A stretch of DNA of 13,756 nt, taken from the NCBI GenBank assembly GCA_003136335.1, contig PLEA01000247.1:1-13756 (forward strand), given 5' to 3'. Under the pieces are notes generated by a model. The model had not been told where the DNA came from and searched no databases. It was given only the letters and a program-made list of their open reading frames with translations. The position numbers were made by a program, and so were the translations under genes. Below are positions 1-6,566 of the stretch, one piece after another (position 1 is the stretch's first letter; each line of letters begins with the position of its first letter). This stretch comes from Acidobacteriaceae bacterium. GTDB lineage: Bacteria > Acidobacteriota > Terriglobia > Terriglobales > SbA1.

Positions 1-100
1 TTCCAGAAGTGAACCCAGCGAAAGCAAAACCCGCATCCACGATCGTAAAGTATCCACCCCTCGTGAGGGAGGGCGGTTTCCGATTTGTCGTCTACGAAGT

Positions 101-829
101 TCATTGGATTCTATTCCCCTTGAAGACAGTGACGGGTGAACCCTCTGCCACGAATGCAGAGTTAGGGTGTCTCTGAAGAATTGCTCCGAGTTCGCTCCCA
201 TAAAGAGAGTTGGCGTCCCCTTCGAATCCAGCGATCGTCGTCGCCCACACCTGCCATGGGACATGCGAGACATGGTATTCGAGACAACCACCCGATCGTT
301 GAGCCGAGTAACCCCAGTAGTGTTCGGTGATGAATTGTTCCAAACTCCCGTCTGCGGGGCGTGCTGGAAGGCCGGTGGTCTGAGCAGAGAGCTTGCACCA
401 TTTGCCGTCAACTTGCCACTGATACTCGACTGTCTTTCCGAAATCGCTTGGCTCAATCTTGTGTCTCATCGGGAGGCAGCGATAGTTCTCGCCGTATAGT
501 ACGCGCGCGGTTGTCGCAATTGCGCGTCTAGGCACGACCTCGGCAATGAACACAACCCCTCTTCTCTCTTCGTTGCCCTCCTTCCGGCGAACGTAGAAGC
601 GTAAGTTTACCTCGTCGAAATCGGTATGAAAGGGAACCGGCAAGCGCCCACGCAGCTTGGTATGGCAGAACCGAAAACCCACCAGGCTGACATATGCTTT
701 TCCCTGGAATGAATCCAGTTCCGTGCCATGCGGAACGTACCAATTTAGTAGATTAGGGTCGACAAAATAGTTCAACATCACGAGATCTTGCCACTCAGCA
801 GAAAGGAAAACTTGTCTTGACTGAGACAT
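101..829 (-). CDS. DUF2071 family protein (YqjF-like)
   Basis: The 242-residue product begins MSQSRQVFLSAEWQDLVMLNY and carries the hallmarks of the DUF2071/YqjF family: a W-x-x-L-x-M-L-N-Y stretch, VDPNLLNWYVPHGTELD, and YVSLVGFRF near residues 50-60. The family is found as a small stand-alone cytoplasmic protein in many bacteria and has no established biochemical function. Start choice: the ATG at 829 matches where family members usually begin and gives the usual length of about 240 residues, but its purine-rich GAGGAC lies almost against the ATG. Another in-frame ATG at 868 overlaps the end of the upstream ABC exporter gene (ATGACTAG, stop at 861-863) and would permit translational coupling; it lacks a ribosome site of its own. 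An even longer frame reaches 919. The gene is probably co-transcribed with the exporter. Family assignment is firm; the start and any function are not. Confidence 0.85.
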   Translation of the reverse strand: MSQSRQVFLSAEWQDLVMLNYFVDPNLLNWYVPHGTELDSFQGKAYVSLVGFRFCHTKLRGRLPVPFHTDFDEVNLRFYVRRKEGNEERRGVVFIAEVVPRRAIATTARVLYGENYRCLPMRHKIEPSDFGKTVEYQWQVDGKWCKLSAQTTGLPARPADGSLEQFITEHYWGYSAQRSGGCLEYHVSHVPWQVWATTIAGFEGDANSLYGSELGAILQRHPNSAFVAEGSPVTVFKGNRIQ

Positions 830-860
830 GTCCTCGTCGACGCTCCGCTCGAACTGGGCC

Positions 861-2921
861 CTAGTCATCCGCGCTGGCGGGTACTTCGGAGTTCGCGGGC
901 GAGAGCGCCCGCTCCACATTCAGCTCTTGGTCTTTGTACTGCAGCTGGTAGAGCTTGAAGTAGATGCCGCGCTGAGCCAGCAGTTCCTGGTGCGTGCCCA
1001 TTTCCCGGACCTGGCCCTTGTGCATGACAATGATCTTGTCGGCGCGCTGCACCGTCGAGAGGCGGTGGGCGATGATCAGCGAGGTGCGGCCGGACATCAG
1101 CACACGCAGCGCGTCGCGGATCAGGATTTCGGTTTCCGTATCCACGCTCGAGGTGGCTTCGTCGAGGATCAGAATCCTCGGCTCATGGGCCAGAGCGCGC
1201 GCGAAGGAGATGAGTTGCTTCTGGCCGGTCGAAAGCGTTGAGCCGCGCTCGCGGACTTCTTCGTTGAAGCCGTTGGGCAGGGCGCGGACGAAATCGCCGA
1301 GGTTCACGTCTTCGGCGGCCTTGGCGACGTGCTCGTCCTGAATGCGGTCGGTACCCAGGCGGATGTTGCCGCCGATCGTTCCGGTGAACAGGAACGGGTC
1401 TTGCAGCACGACGCCGAAACGGCTGCGCAGGTCGGCGAGGTCCATTTCTTTTACGTCGACGCCGTCGATGCGGACGGCGCCTCTCTGCACATCGTAGAAG
1501 CGCAGCAGCAGGGATATGAGCGTGGTCTTGCCGGCGCCGGTGTGGCCGACTACTGCGACGGTTTCTCCGGGCTCGATGGCGAAGGTGACATCGCGGAGGA
1601 CCCAGTCGGGCGCGGGGTCGACGGTGGGGGCATTTCCCGACAAAGAGCCAGCCGAGCTTTGCTCGGCTTGGACGGGTCTGAGACCCGTCCCCACACGAGC
1701 ACCGCTGGGTTCGGAGCTTTTACTTTCATCCGGCATGTCCCGATATGCGAACCAGACGTGGTCGAACTCGATGCGGCCTCGGCCTTCAGGGGTCCTCGTG
1801 ACGGCGGGTGACACAATGTCGACCGGCGTATCCAGCAATTTGAAAATTCGTTCGCTGGCGGCCATTGCGGACTGGAGAATGTTGTACTTCTCGCTGAAGT
1901 CCATGATGGGGCGGAAGAAGCGCATCGCGTACTGCGTGAAGGCGATCAGCACGCCCAAAGAAGCCGCGGTCGCTACCAGGTGAAATGACACGAGCGACTG
2001 GCGGTGGAACTCGACGGAAACGCTGCTGGCGACCAGGCCGCGCATCACATCCTGCCCGCCGAACCAGATCACGCTGGCAATCGCGATCGCGGAAAAGAAG
2101 TCGACGACCGGGTAGTAGACGGCATAGGCCAGGATCGCGTCTTTGAACGCGTCCATGTGGCTGCGGTTGATTTCCGAAAAGCGCTGGTAGGCCTTGCGCT
2201 CGCGGTTGAAAAGCTGCAGCACGACCATGCCGCTGACGTGCTCCTGCAGATAAGAGTTGATGCGGGCGATGGCGGTGCGAATACGCCGGTAAGAATCGCG
2301 CACCTTGTCGCGGAAAATCTTCGTCGCCACCACGATGAACGGGAGAACCGCGAACGTGATCAGCGCCAGCTTCCAGTTCATGCACAGCATGATGCCCAGA
2401 ATTCCTACCAGCACGAAGAAGTCTTCAAAGATCGAAACCACGCCGGAGGTGAACATTTCGTTCAAGGCGTCCACGTCGGTGGTGACGCGCGTGACCAGGC
2501 GGCCGACCGGATTCTTGTCGTAGAAGGCGACGTGCATGCGCTGCAGATGGCGGAAAATCTGGCTGCGCAGGTCGAACATCACTTTCTGCCCGGTCCATTG
2601 CATGAAGTAGGTTTGCAGGAACTCGAACACGAAAGTAAGGATGAGCAGGCTGAAGTAAATTGTGGAAATTTGTGCGATCCCGTGCAGCGGTCGCGGGCTG
2701 AGCCAACTCCACAAGCCCGAGGTCGCTCCCTTGACCGGAGCCAGATAGCGGTCCACGGCCACTTTCACCAGGTAGGGTCCCAGCACGTCGCAGAAAGACT
2801 TGAGGATGATCGAGACAATAGCAATCGTCACGTGCCAGCGGTAGGGGCGCAGGTAGGTGAGCAGCCGCCGCATCAGGCGGCTGTCATATGCTTTTCCTAG
2901 TATTTCTTCTTCCTGAGCCAT
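861..2921 (-). CDS. ABC exporter, fused permease/ATPase (MsbA/MdlB type)
   Basis: This 686-residue half-transporter has an N-terminal six-helix ABC membrane domain (about residues 25-340) followed by an ATPase domain. Visible ATPase motifs are Walker A GHTGAGKTT (459-467), Q-loop VVLQDPFLF, signature LSTGQKQ (about 563), Walker B ILILDEATSSVD (about 580) and the H-loop IIAHRLS (about 615). Homodimers or heterodimers of this type export lipids, drugs or peptides across the inner membrane; the substrate cannot be read from sequence. The signature is LSTGQ rather than the commoner LSGGQ, as in the MdlA/MdlB/YheH-YheI subgroup. Start: ATG at 2921 begins MAQEEEILGKAYD with GAGAAA upstream; the frame extends to 3188 but that part is low-complexity and overlaps the divergent hemW. 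Two insertions stand out: about residues 300-320 in the membrane domain, and about 397-438 between the first strands of the ATPase domain, the latter encoded partly by palindromic repeats. The reading frame is intact. Confidence 0.93.
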   Translation of the reverse strand: MAQEEEILGKAYDSRLMRRLLTYLRPYRWHVTIAIVSIILKSFCDVLGPYLVKVAVDRYLAPVKGATSGLWSWLSPRPLHGIAQISTIYFSLLILTFVFEFLQTYFMQWTGQKVMFDLRSQIFRHLQRMHVAFYDKNPVGRLVTRVTTDVDALNEMFTSGVVSIFEDFFVLVGILGIMLCMNWKLALITFAVLPFIVVATKIFRDKVRDSYRRIRTAIARINSYLQEHVSGMVVLQLFNRERKAYQRFSEINRSHMDAFKDAILAYAVYYPVVDFFSAIAIASVIWFGGQDVMRGLVASSVSVEFHRQSLVSFHLVATAASLGVLIAFTQYAMRFFRPIMDFSEKYNILQSAMAASERIFKLLDTPVDIVSPAVTRTPEGRGRIEFDHVWFAYRDMPDESKSSEPSGARVGTGLRPVQAEQSSAGSLSGNAPTVDPAPDWVLRDVTFAIEPGETVAVVGHTGAGKTTLISLLLRFYDVQRGAVRIDGVDVKEMDLADLRSRFGVVLQDPFLFTGTIGGNIRLGTDRIQDEHVAKAAEDVNLGDFVRALPNGFNEEVRERGSTLSTGQKQLISFARALAHEPRILILDEATSSVDTETEILIRDALRVLMSGRTSLIIAHRLSTVQRADKIIVMHKGQVREMGTHQELLAQRGIYFKLYQLQYKDQELNVERALSPANSEVPASADD
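1615..1735 (-). repeat. Translated palindromic repeat insert in the ABC ATPase domain
   Basis: Two adjacent perfect palindromes lie inside the exporter gene. One has arms AGCCGAGC (1650-1657) and GCTCGGCT (1661-1668) around a TTT loop. The second has arms GGACGGGTCT (1670-1679) and AGACCCGTCC (1681-1690) around a single G. They are translated in frame on the minus strand as part of a polar linker (GARVGTGLRPVQAEQSSAG) that separates HVWFAYRD from WVLRDVTF, strands that are normally a few residues apart in ABC ATPases. The bounds given are those of the extra protein segment; the palindromic core is 1650-1690. I associate this repeat with intergenic repeats in acidobacterial genomes, but that is recollection and not shown by the window, which holds only this copy. 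Confidence 0.7.
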
Positions 2922-2968
2922 TGTTTCTCGGACAAAGCTTCTCGGACGCGCGGGCGTGCGCTCAGAAC

Positions 2969-2978
2969 AGGTTAACCT
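2969..2978. promoter_or_regulatory. Palindrome in the divergent ABC exporter/hemW promoter region
   Basis: The 80-base gap between the divergent ABC exporter and hemW starts contains a perfect 10-base palindrome, AGGTTAACCT, and a 9-base direct repeat TTCTCGGAC at 2925-2933 and 2939-2947. The palindrome sits where promoters for both genes must lie, so it could be an operator or simply a chance self-complementary site. I found no convincing -35/-10 pair in either direction, so this is a weak call. Confidence 0.25.
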
Positions 2979-2991
2979 AAATAGATGGCTG

Positions 2992-2997
2992 AGGAGG
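2992..2997 (+). promoter_or_regulatory. Ribosome binding site supporting the hemW TTG start
   Basis: A perfect AGGAGG lies four bases before the TTG at 3002. The competing GTG at 3041, which matches the usual N-terminus of HemW proteins better, has only a GAGGGGTGGG tract 12 or more bases upstream. The ribosome site is the main reason for choosing the TTG. Confidence 0.55.
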
Positions 2998-3001
2998 CGG
3001 G

Positions 3002-4234
3002 TTGGAAGCAAAAGGTTTGAGGGGTGGGATAATCGGGACAGTGGCCCTGGGCATCTACATCTCGGTTCCGTTCTGCCGGACGAAGTGCAGCTACTGCAAC
3101 TTCGCGTCTGATGTGTTTTCGCGAGTGGTTTTTGAACGCTATGTCGATCGCGTGTGCGCGGACGTGGCCCATGCAACGCAAACTGCACAGGAGATGGGCG
3201 GACTGATTGAACGGGAGGTGGACTCGATCTATCTCGGCGGGGGAACGCCCACGGTGCTCGATCCCGGACAGTTACAACGAGTGTTTGATGCTGTCGGAGC
3301 GCAATTTGAGGTGCGGACCAACGCGGAGGTCACCGTCGAATGTGCGCCCGGGACCCTTGCGCCAGCCGTGATTGAAGGACTGCAACGCTGCGGCGTGAAT
3401 CGCGTCAGCCTGGGCGTGCAGTCGTTCGTTGACGTCGAGGCGGCGGCGGTCGGGCGGTTGCACAAGCGCTCCACCGTTCTGGAAGATATAGGCCAGTTGC
3501 GCGCCGTGGGAATTACAAACATCAATATAGATCTGATCGCGGGACTTCCGCACCAGACCGCAGAAACCTGGCAGGAGTCGCTGGAAGAGACGGTCGCGAC
3601 CGGGGCTTCGCACATCAGCGTCTACATGCTCGAGGTGGACGAAGACTCCCGCCTGGGCCGCGAGGTGATTGCCGGGGGAACGCGGTATCACGCGCATTTC
3701 GTCCCGGACGAAGAAACCACTGCGGATTTCTATCTTGCGGCCTGCGATCAATTGGAAGCGGCAGGCATCGCGCAGTACGAAATTTCCAATTTCGCGTCAC
3801 CGGGCTTGGAATCGCGGCACAATCTCAAGTACTGGACGCGGCAGCCGTATCTCGGCTTCGGCGTGGACGCGCACTCGATGCTCGTCTCAGCGTCGCCGGG
3901 AGCTGCGGCGGTGCGCTTTGCCACCGCGAATGTGCTGGAAAAATATGTTGCCGGATCGCCCCTGCAAAGGACGACGGTCTCGCCTGCAGCCGCGTTGGAG
4001 GAGAGCTTCTTTCTCGGATTGCGTCTGAACCGGGGTGTGGACATGCGAGAGATTGCCGTAACTTTCGGCCAGCAAGCCCGCGAAAATGTGCGGCCCGCGA
4101 TCGCGGGATTGGTCGCGGACGAACTTATGGAGCAACACGGCGATTTCATTCGGCTCACAGCGCGCGGAAGATTGCTCTCCAACGAAGCTTTCCAGGCGTT
4201 TCTCGCGCCTGCGCACGTTTCAGCCAAGATCTGA
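3002..4234 (+). CDS. hemW: HemW, radical SAM heme chaperone (formerly CPO-III-like)
   Basis: The 410-residue product carries the radical-SAM motif CxxxCxYC (C25, C29, C32 in PFCRTKCSYCNF), then LGGGTPT (SAM-binding glycine motif), VSLGVQSF, NIDLIAGLPHQT, YEISNFASPG, HNLKYW and GFGVDAHS, all typical of the HemW/HemN family. The HemN_C region follows. The cysteine spacing and the HNxxYW motif fit HemW, which binds heme and delivers it to respiratory enzymes, better than true oxygen-independent coproporphyrinogen oxidase HemN. The chosen TTG start has a strong AGGAGG; an alternative GTG at 3041 gives MALGIYISVPFC, closer to the family N-terminus and 397 residues. The gene is divergent from the ABC exporter, and a downstream hairpin covers its stop codon. 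Confidence 0.9.
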   Translation: MEAKGLRGGIIGTVALGIYISVPFCRTKCSYCNFASDVFSRVVFERYVDRVCADVAHATQTAQEMGGLIEREVDSIYLGGGTPTVLDPGQLQRVFDAVGAQFEVRTNAEVTVECAPGTLAPAVIEGLQRCGVNRVSLGVQSFVDVEAAAVGRLHKRSTVLEDIGQLRAVGITNINIDLIAGLPHQTAETWQESLEETVATGASHISVYMLEVDEDSRLGREVIAGGTRYHAHFVPDEETTADFYLAACDQLEAAGIAQYEISNFASPGLESRHNLKYWTRQPYLGFGVDAHSMLVSASPGAAAVRFATANVLEKYVAGSPLQRTTVSPAAALEESFFLGLRLNRGVDMREIAVTFGQQARENVRPAIAGLVADELMEQHGDFIRLTARGRLLSNEAFQAFLAPAHVSAKI

Positions 4235-4240
4235 AAACGT
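4215..4240 (+). other. Inverted repeat over the hemW stop codon
   Basis: ACGTTTCAG (4215-4223) pairs with CTGAAAACGT (4231-4240) across a 7-base loop with one bulged A. The repeat includes the hemW TGA (4232-4234). There is no following T-run, so it is not a canonical intrinsic terminator; it ends two bases before a TATAAT box and could instead stabilise the hemW 3' end or act as a regulatory site. Confidence 0.35.
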
Positions 4241-4242
4241 CG

Positions 4243-4248
4243 TATAAT
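4243..4248 (+). promoter_or_regulatory. Candidate -10 box upstream of the DUF962 gene
   Basis: A perfect TATAAT lies 33 bases before the ATG at 4282, which would give a leader of about 26 bases holding the GGAGG ribosome site at 4271-4275. No good -35 is seen at 16-18 bases spacing (TCAGCC at 4220-4225), so the promoter is plausible but unproven. Confidence 0.4.
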
Positions 4249-4281
4249 CTGCAGCGAAACTCGTGAAGGCGGAGGTGCCGC

Positions 4282-4558
4282 ATGGGCCTTTATTCGCACT
4301 ATGATGGCAGACATAACCATCCGGTGAACCGCGCTCTGCACATGATTGCCATTCCGGTAGGTTTTTCCTCCTTAATTGTCGTGTGGTTTCCACTGGATCA
4401 TTGCGTCGCTGCTGATTCCGCCGGCTGTCGCGCTGGCTTGGATTGGCCATTTCATCGAAGGCAAAAAACCCGCCTCTCTTACCAATCCTACTCATGTCTT
4501 CGTCGCTCCGGTCTGGATGGCGCGCAAGATCTTCGGCGCGGGCAAACGAGCGTCGTAG
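4282..4558 (+). pseudogene. DUF962/Mpo1-like membrane protein, frameshifted
   Basis: The first frame reads MGLYSHYDGRHNHPVNRALH then MIAIPVGFSSLIVVWF; the next frame continues HWIIASLLIPPAVALAWIGH, then FIEGKKPASLTNPTHVFVAP and on to a TAG at 4556-4558. Joined, the two give about 91 residues with the N-H-P-x-N-R-x-x-H, G-H-x-x-E-G-K-x-P-A and late hydrophobic segment of the DUF962/YGL010w (Mpo1-like) family, whose yeast member is a 2-hydroxy fatty acid dioxygenase. One extra C at 4390/4391 (TTTCCAC in place of TTTCAC) accounts for the break. The ribosome site GGAGG at 4271-4275 is 6 bases before the ATG. It may be a true pseudogene or an assembly/sequencing error; both halves are otherwise well conserved, so decay would be recent. 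Confidence 0.8.
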
Positions 4559-4729
4559 GAGCAATTTTCCAAACCATCCGGTCGGTTGGGCGGCTCACGG
4601 GAACAAGCGAAATCCCCAGTATCGATGCGGCTCGTCGCGCCCCCCCGGTTCTTTTACCGAGGTAACTTCTTCGCTGCTCCCGCGCTATGTTCTAATCAAA
4701 ATTCGGCGCGGTCGAAGCGCTTCTTGTGC

Positions 4730-4753
4730 GGGACCGCTCTGGTCGCGGTGCCC
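4730..4753 (+). repeat. Imperfect hairpin just upstream of the acyl-CoA dehydrogenase start
   Basis: GGGACCGC (4730-4737) pairs with GCGGT and CCC (4745-4749, 4751-4753) around the loop TCTGGTC, with one bulged G at 4750. It ends 9 bases before the GGAGG ribosome site (4763-4767) of the dehydrogenase gene. The rest of the 213-base gap from 4559 holds a run of seven C (4640-4646) and no convincing promoter or gene. Confidence 0.35.
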
Positions 4754-4771
4754 GAGTGTTCCGGAGGAACC

Positions 4772-5914
4772 TTGGATTTCCAACTGAACGAAGAGCAGTT
4801 GCATTTGAAAAAAAGTGTCCGCGAGTTTGGCGAACGCGAGATCAAGCCTAATGTCATGAAGTGGGACGAGGCCGGCGAGTTCCCGCTTGCCACCATCAAA
4901 GAACTGGGCAAGCTTGGAATGTTGGGGATGATTTTCCCGCCCGAGTACGGCGGGGCCGGCATGGGCTATGTGGAGTACGTGACCGCGATCGAGGAACTCT
5001 CGCGTGTCGATGGGTCGGTGGGGATCATCGTGGCGGCGCACACCTCGCTGTGCTCAAACCATATCTTCCTTGCTGGCAACGAGGCGCAGAAAAAGAAATA
5101 CGTCAGCAAGCTGGCGACTGGCGAATTCATCGGTGCCTGGGGGCTGACCGAGCCGTCGTCGGGATCGGACGCGGGCAGCGCGCGCATGACGGCGGTGCGA
5201 CGAGGAAACAACTGGGTGCTGAATGGCACTAAGACCTTCTGTACCAACGGTCACTATGCCGATGTAATCGTGGTGCTTGCGGTGACCGATCGCGCAGCGC
5301 ATACCCACGGAATTTCCGCGTTCGTTGTTGAAAAAGATACGAAGGGATTTCGTCCCGGCAAGAAAGAAAACAAGCTGGGACTGCGGGCCAGCGACACGGC
5401 CGAGCTGATCTTTGAGGACTGCGCGATTCCAGCGGAGAATTTGCTCGGCGGCGAAGGGCAAGGATTCCCCGATGCCATGCGTGTGCTCGATGGCGGACGC
5501 ATCTCGATTGCGGCCTTATCGCTGGGCATGGCCGAGGGCGCGTACGAGGCGGCCCTGAAGTATTCGAAGCAGCGCCGACAATTCGGCAAAGCGATCAGCG
5601 ATTTCCAGGCAATCCAGTGGAAGCTGGCCGACATGGCCACCGAGATCGACGCGGCCATGCTGCTCACCATGCGCGCGGCGTCGATGAAAGATGCAGGAAT
5701 GAAGACCACGCAGGAATCCTCCATGGCGAAGCTCTATGCCAGTGAGGTGGCCGTCAGGTGCGCGAACGAAGGCGTACAGATTCATGGCGGCTACGGCTTC
5801 ATCAAGGATTATCCCGCCGAGAAGTTTTACCGCGACGTTAAACTGTGCACCATCGGCGAGGGTACCAGCGAGATTCAGCGGCTGGTGATCGCAAGACAGT
5901 TGCTGAAGGACTAG
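4772..5914 (+). CDS. Acyl-CoA dehydrogenase (short-chain/butyryl-CoA type)
   Basis: The 380-residue product is full length for an FAD-dependent acyl-CoA dehydrogenase, which makes the trans-2 double bond of an acyl-CoA and passes electrons to ETF. The N-terminal helical domain begins [20 protein letters not shown]. The family signature [13 protein letters not shown] is at residues 124-136; QRRQFGKAI and [15 protein letters not shown] follow. The putative catalytic glutamate is E363 in [10 protein letters not shown], the place used by short-chain and butyryl-CoA dehydrogenases rather than isovaleryl or long-chain enzymes. Start: TTG at 4772 has GGAGG four to five bases upstream and matches the family N-terminus; the frame runs back to 4586 but the added residues look like non-coding sequence. 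Chain-length specificity cannot be settled. With meaB and an epimerase nearby, branched-chain or odd-chain acyl-CoA oxidation is a reasonable context. Confidence 0.93.
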   Translation: MDFQLNEEQLHLKKSVREFGEREIKPNVMKWDEAGEFPLATIKELGKLGMLGMIFPPEYGGAGMGYVEYVTAIEELSRVDGSVGIIVAAHTSLCSNHIFLAGNEAQKKKYVSKLATGEFIGAWGLTEPSSGSDAGSARMTAVRRGNNWVLNGTKTFCTNGHYADVIVVLAVTDRAAHTHGISAFVVEKDTKGFRPGKKENKLGLRASDTAELIFEDCAIPAENLLGGEGQGFPDAMRVLDGGRISIAALSLGMAEGAYEAALKYSKQRRQFGKAISDFQAIQWKLADMATEIDAAMLLTMRAASMKDAGMKTTQESSMAKLYASEVAVRCANEGVQIHGGYGFIKDYPAEKFYRDVKLCTIGEGTSEIQRLVIARQLLKD

Positions 5915-6047
5915 CTTCATTTCCTGAAGATCAACCCGTACAGATCACGCTTGGAGGGTCGTGGCTCAGTTATTGAGTCCGCCCGGTGCAGTCTTGCCTT
6001 GTCCCGTCCGTCGGCGGTATGGTTCGTCTTGATCCTCCAGAGGTCCC

Positions 6048-6517
6048 GTGTCTGACGCCGCAGGAATCGTCGAACTCGCCCTGACGCAGGACGAGCGCAC
6101 AATGGGAACGCTGGCCCATGTGCTGCAACTCGTCGGTGGAATGGATTGCTCCGCTGGTTATTTGTCTGGTCAAGCGGTATTCACGGTTCGTCTCCTTCCA
6201 ACGCGCTCCAGGCTCTGTTGTCGAAGGCTCTGTACTTTGTTTTAGTAATGGTAATGATGGGAGCGTTTTTTGCCGTTTTAGTGGCTGGTATTGCCTTTCA
6301 TCAGCCGGCAGCTCCGCACGATTCTTTACCTCCTGGATTCATCATCCTTTTCCCGGTGATTTGGTTGGGAATGATGGGCTGGTGGGTGTTTATGCTGATC
6401 GTGGCCATCGTGTACGGAATCAAAGCTGGGCGAGGAGAATGGGCCGAATATCCCGTGCTCGGTCCGCTAGCCCGCAGGATTCTGAGGATCGGACCGGGAG
6501 GGGAATCTTTGAGTTGA
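6048..6517 (+). pseudogene. DUF4870 (Tic20-like) membrane protein, two frameshifts
   Basis: Three consecutive frames together read as one DUF4870 protein. Frame 1 from GTG 6048 (AGAGG at 6039-6043) gives MSDAAGIVELALTQDERTMG then TLAHVLQLVGG. Frame 2 gives WIAPLVICLVKRYSRFVSF. Frame 3 gives ALQALLSKALYFVLVMVMM, a second hydrophobic pair around FIILFPVIWLGMMGWWVFML, and the typical C-terminus IVYGIKAGRGEWAEYPVLG. Removing one A at 6140/6141 and one A at 6200/6201 restores a single open frame of about 155 residues with three membrane segments. DUF4870 proteins are small integral membrane proteins of unknown role. The final frame alone (from TTG 6146 or later) is open and could be annotated as a shorter hypothetical protein, but would lack the first conserved segment. 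Confidence 0.8.
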
Positions 6518-6566
6518 GTTGTTCTTTCGGTTTCAGTTTGTCTCCCTCTGCTTTACACTGACCTGT

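Noticed and set aside
44..78. Possible terminator downstream of the DUF2071 gene (CCCTC/GAGGG inverted repeat)
   Set aside because: The arms leave a loop of only two bases if fully paired, and no T-run follows on the minus strand; the first 100 bases hold nothing else I can support.
2004..2900. Long plus-strand open frame antisense to the ABC exporter (298 codons)
   Set aside because: It lies wholly opposite a gene with clear conserved motifs; its product is rich in H, D, E and Q without any recognisable domain, as expected for an antisense shadow in GC-rich DNA.
2985..3020. Tiny upstream ORF (ATG 2985 to TGA 3020) before hemW
   Set aside because: Eleven codons out of frame with hemW; it overlaps the AGGAGG of hemW and has no ribosome site of its own.
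5915..6047. Terminator after the acyl-CoA dehydrogenase gene (CTTCA/TGAAG hairpin)
   Set aside because: Only a 5-bp AT-rich stem and no following T-run; nothing else in this 133-base gap is supportable except the AGAGG before the DUF4870 start.
4282..6517. Programmed +1 frameshifting in the DUF962 and DUF4870 genes
   Set aside because: The breaks have no known slippery site followed by a stop codon or stimulatory structure, two occur within one gene, and neither family is known to use recoding; mutation or sequence error is simpler.
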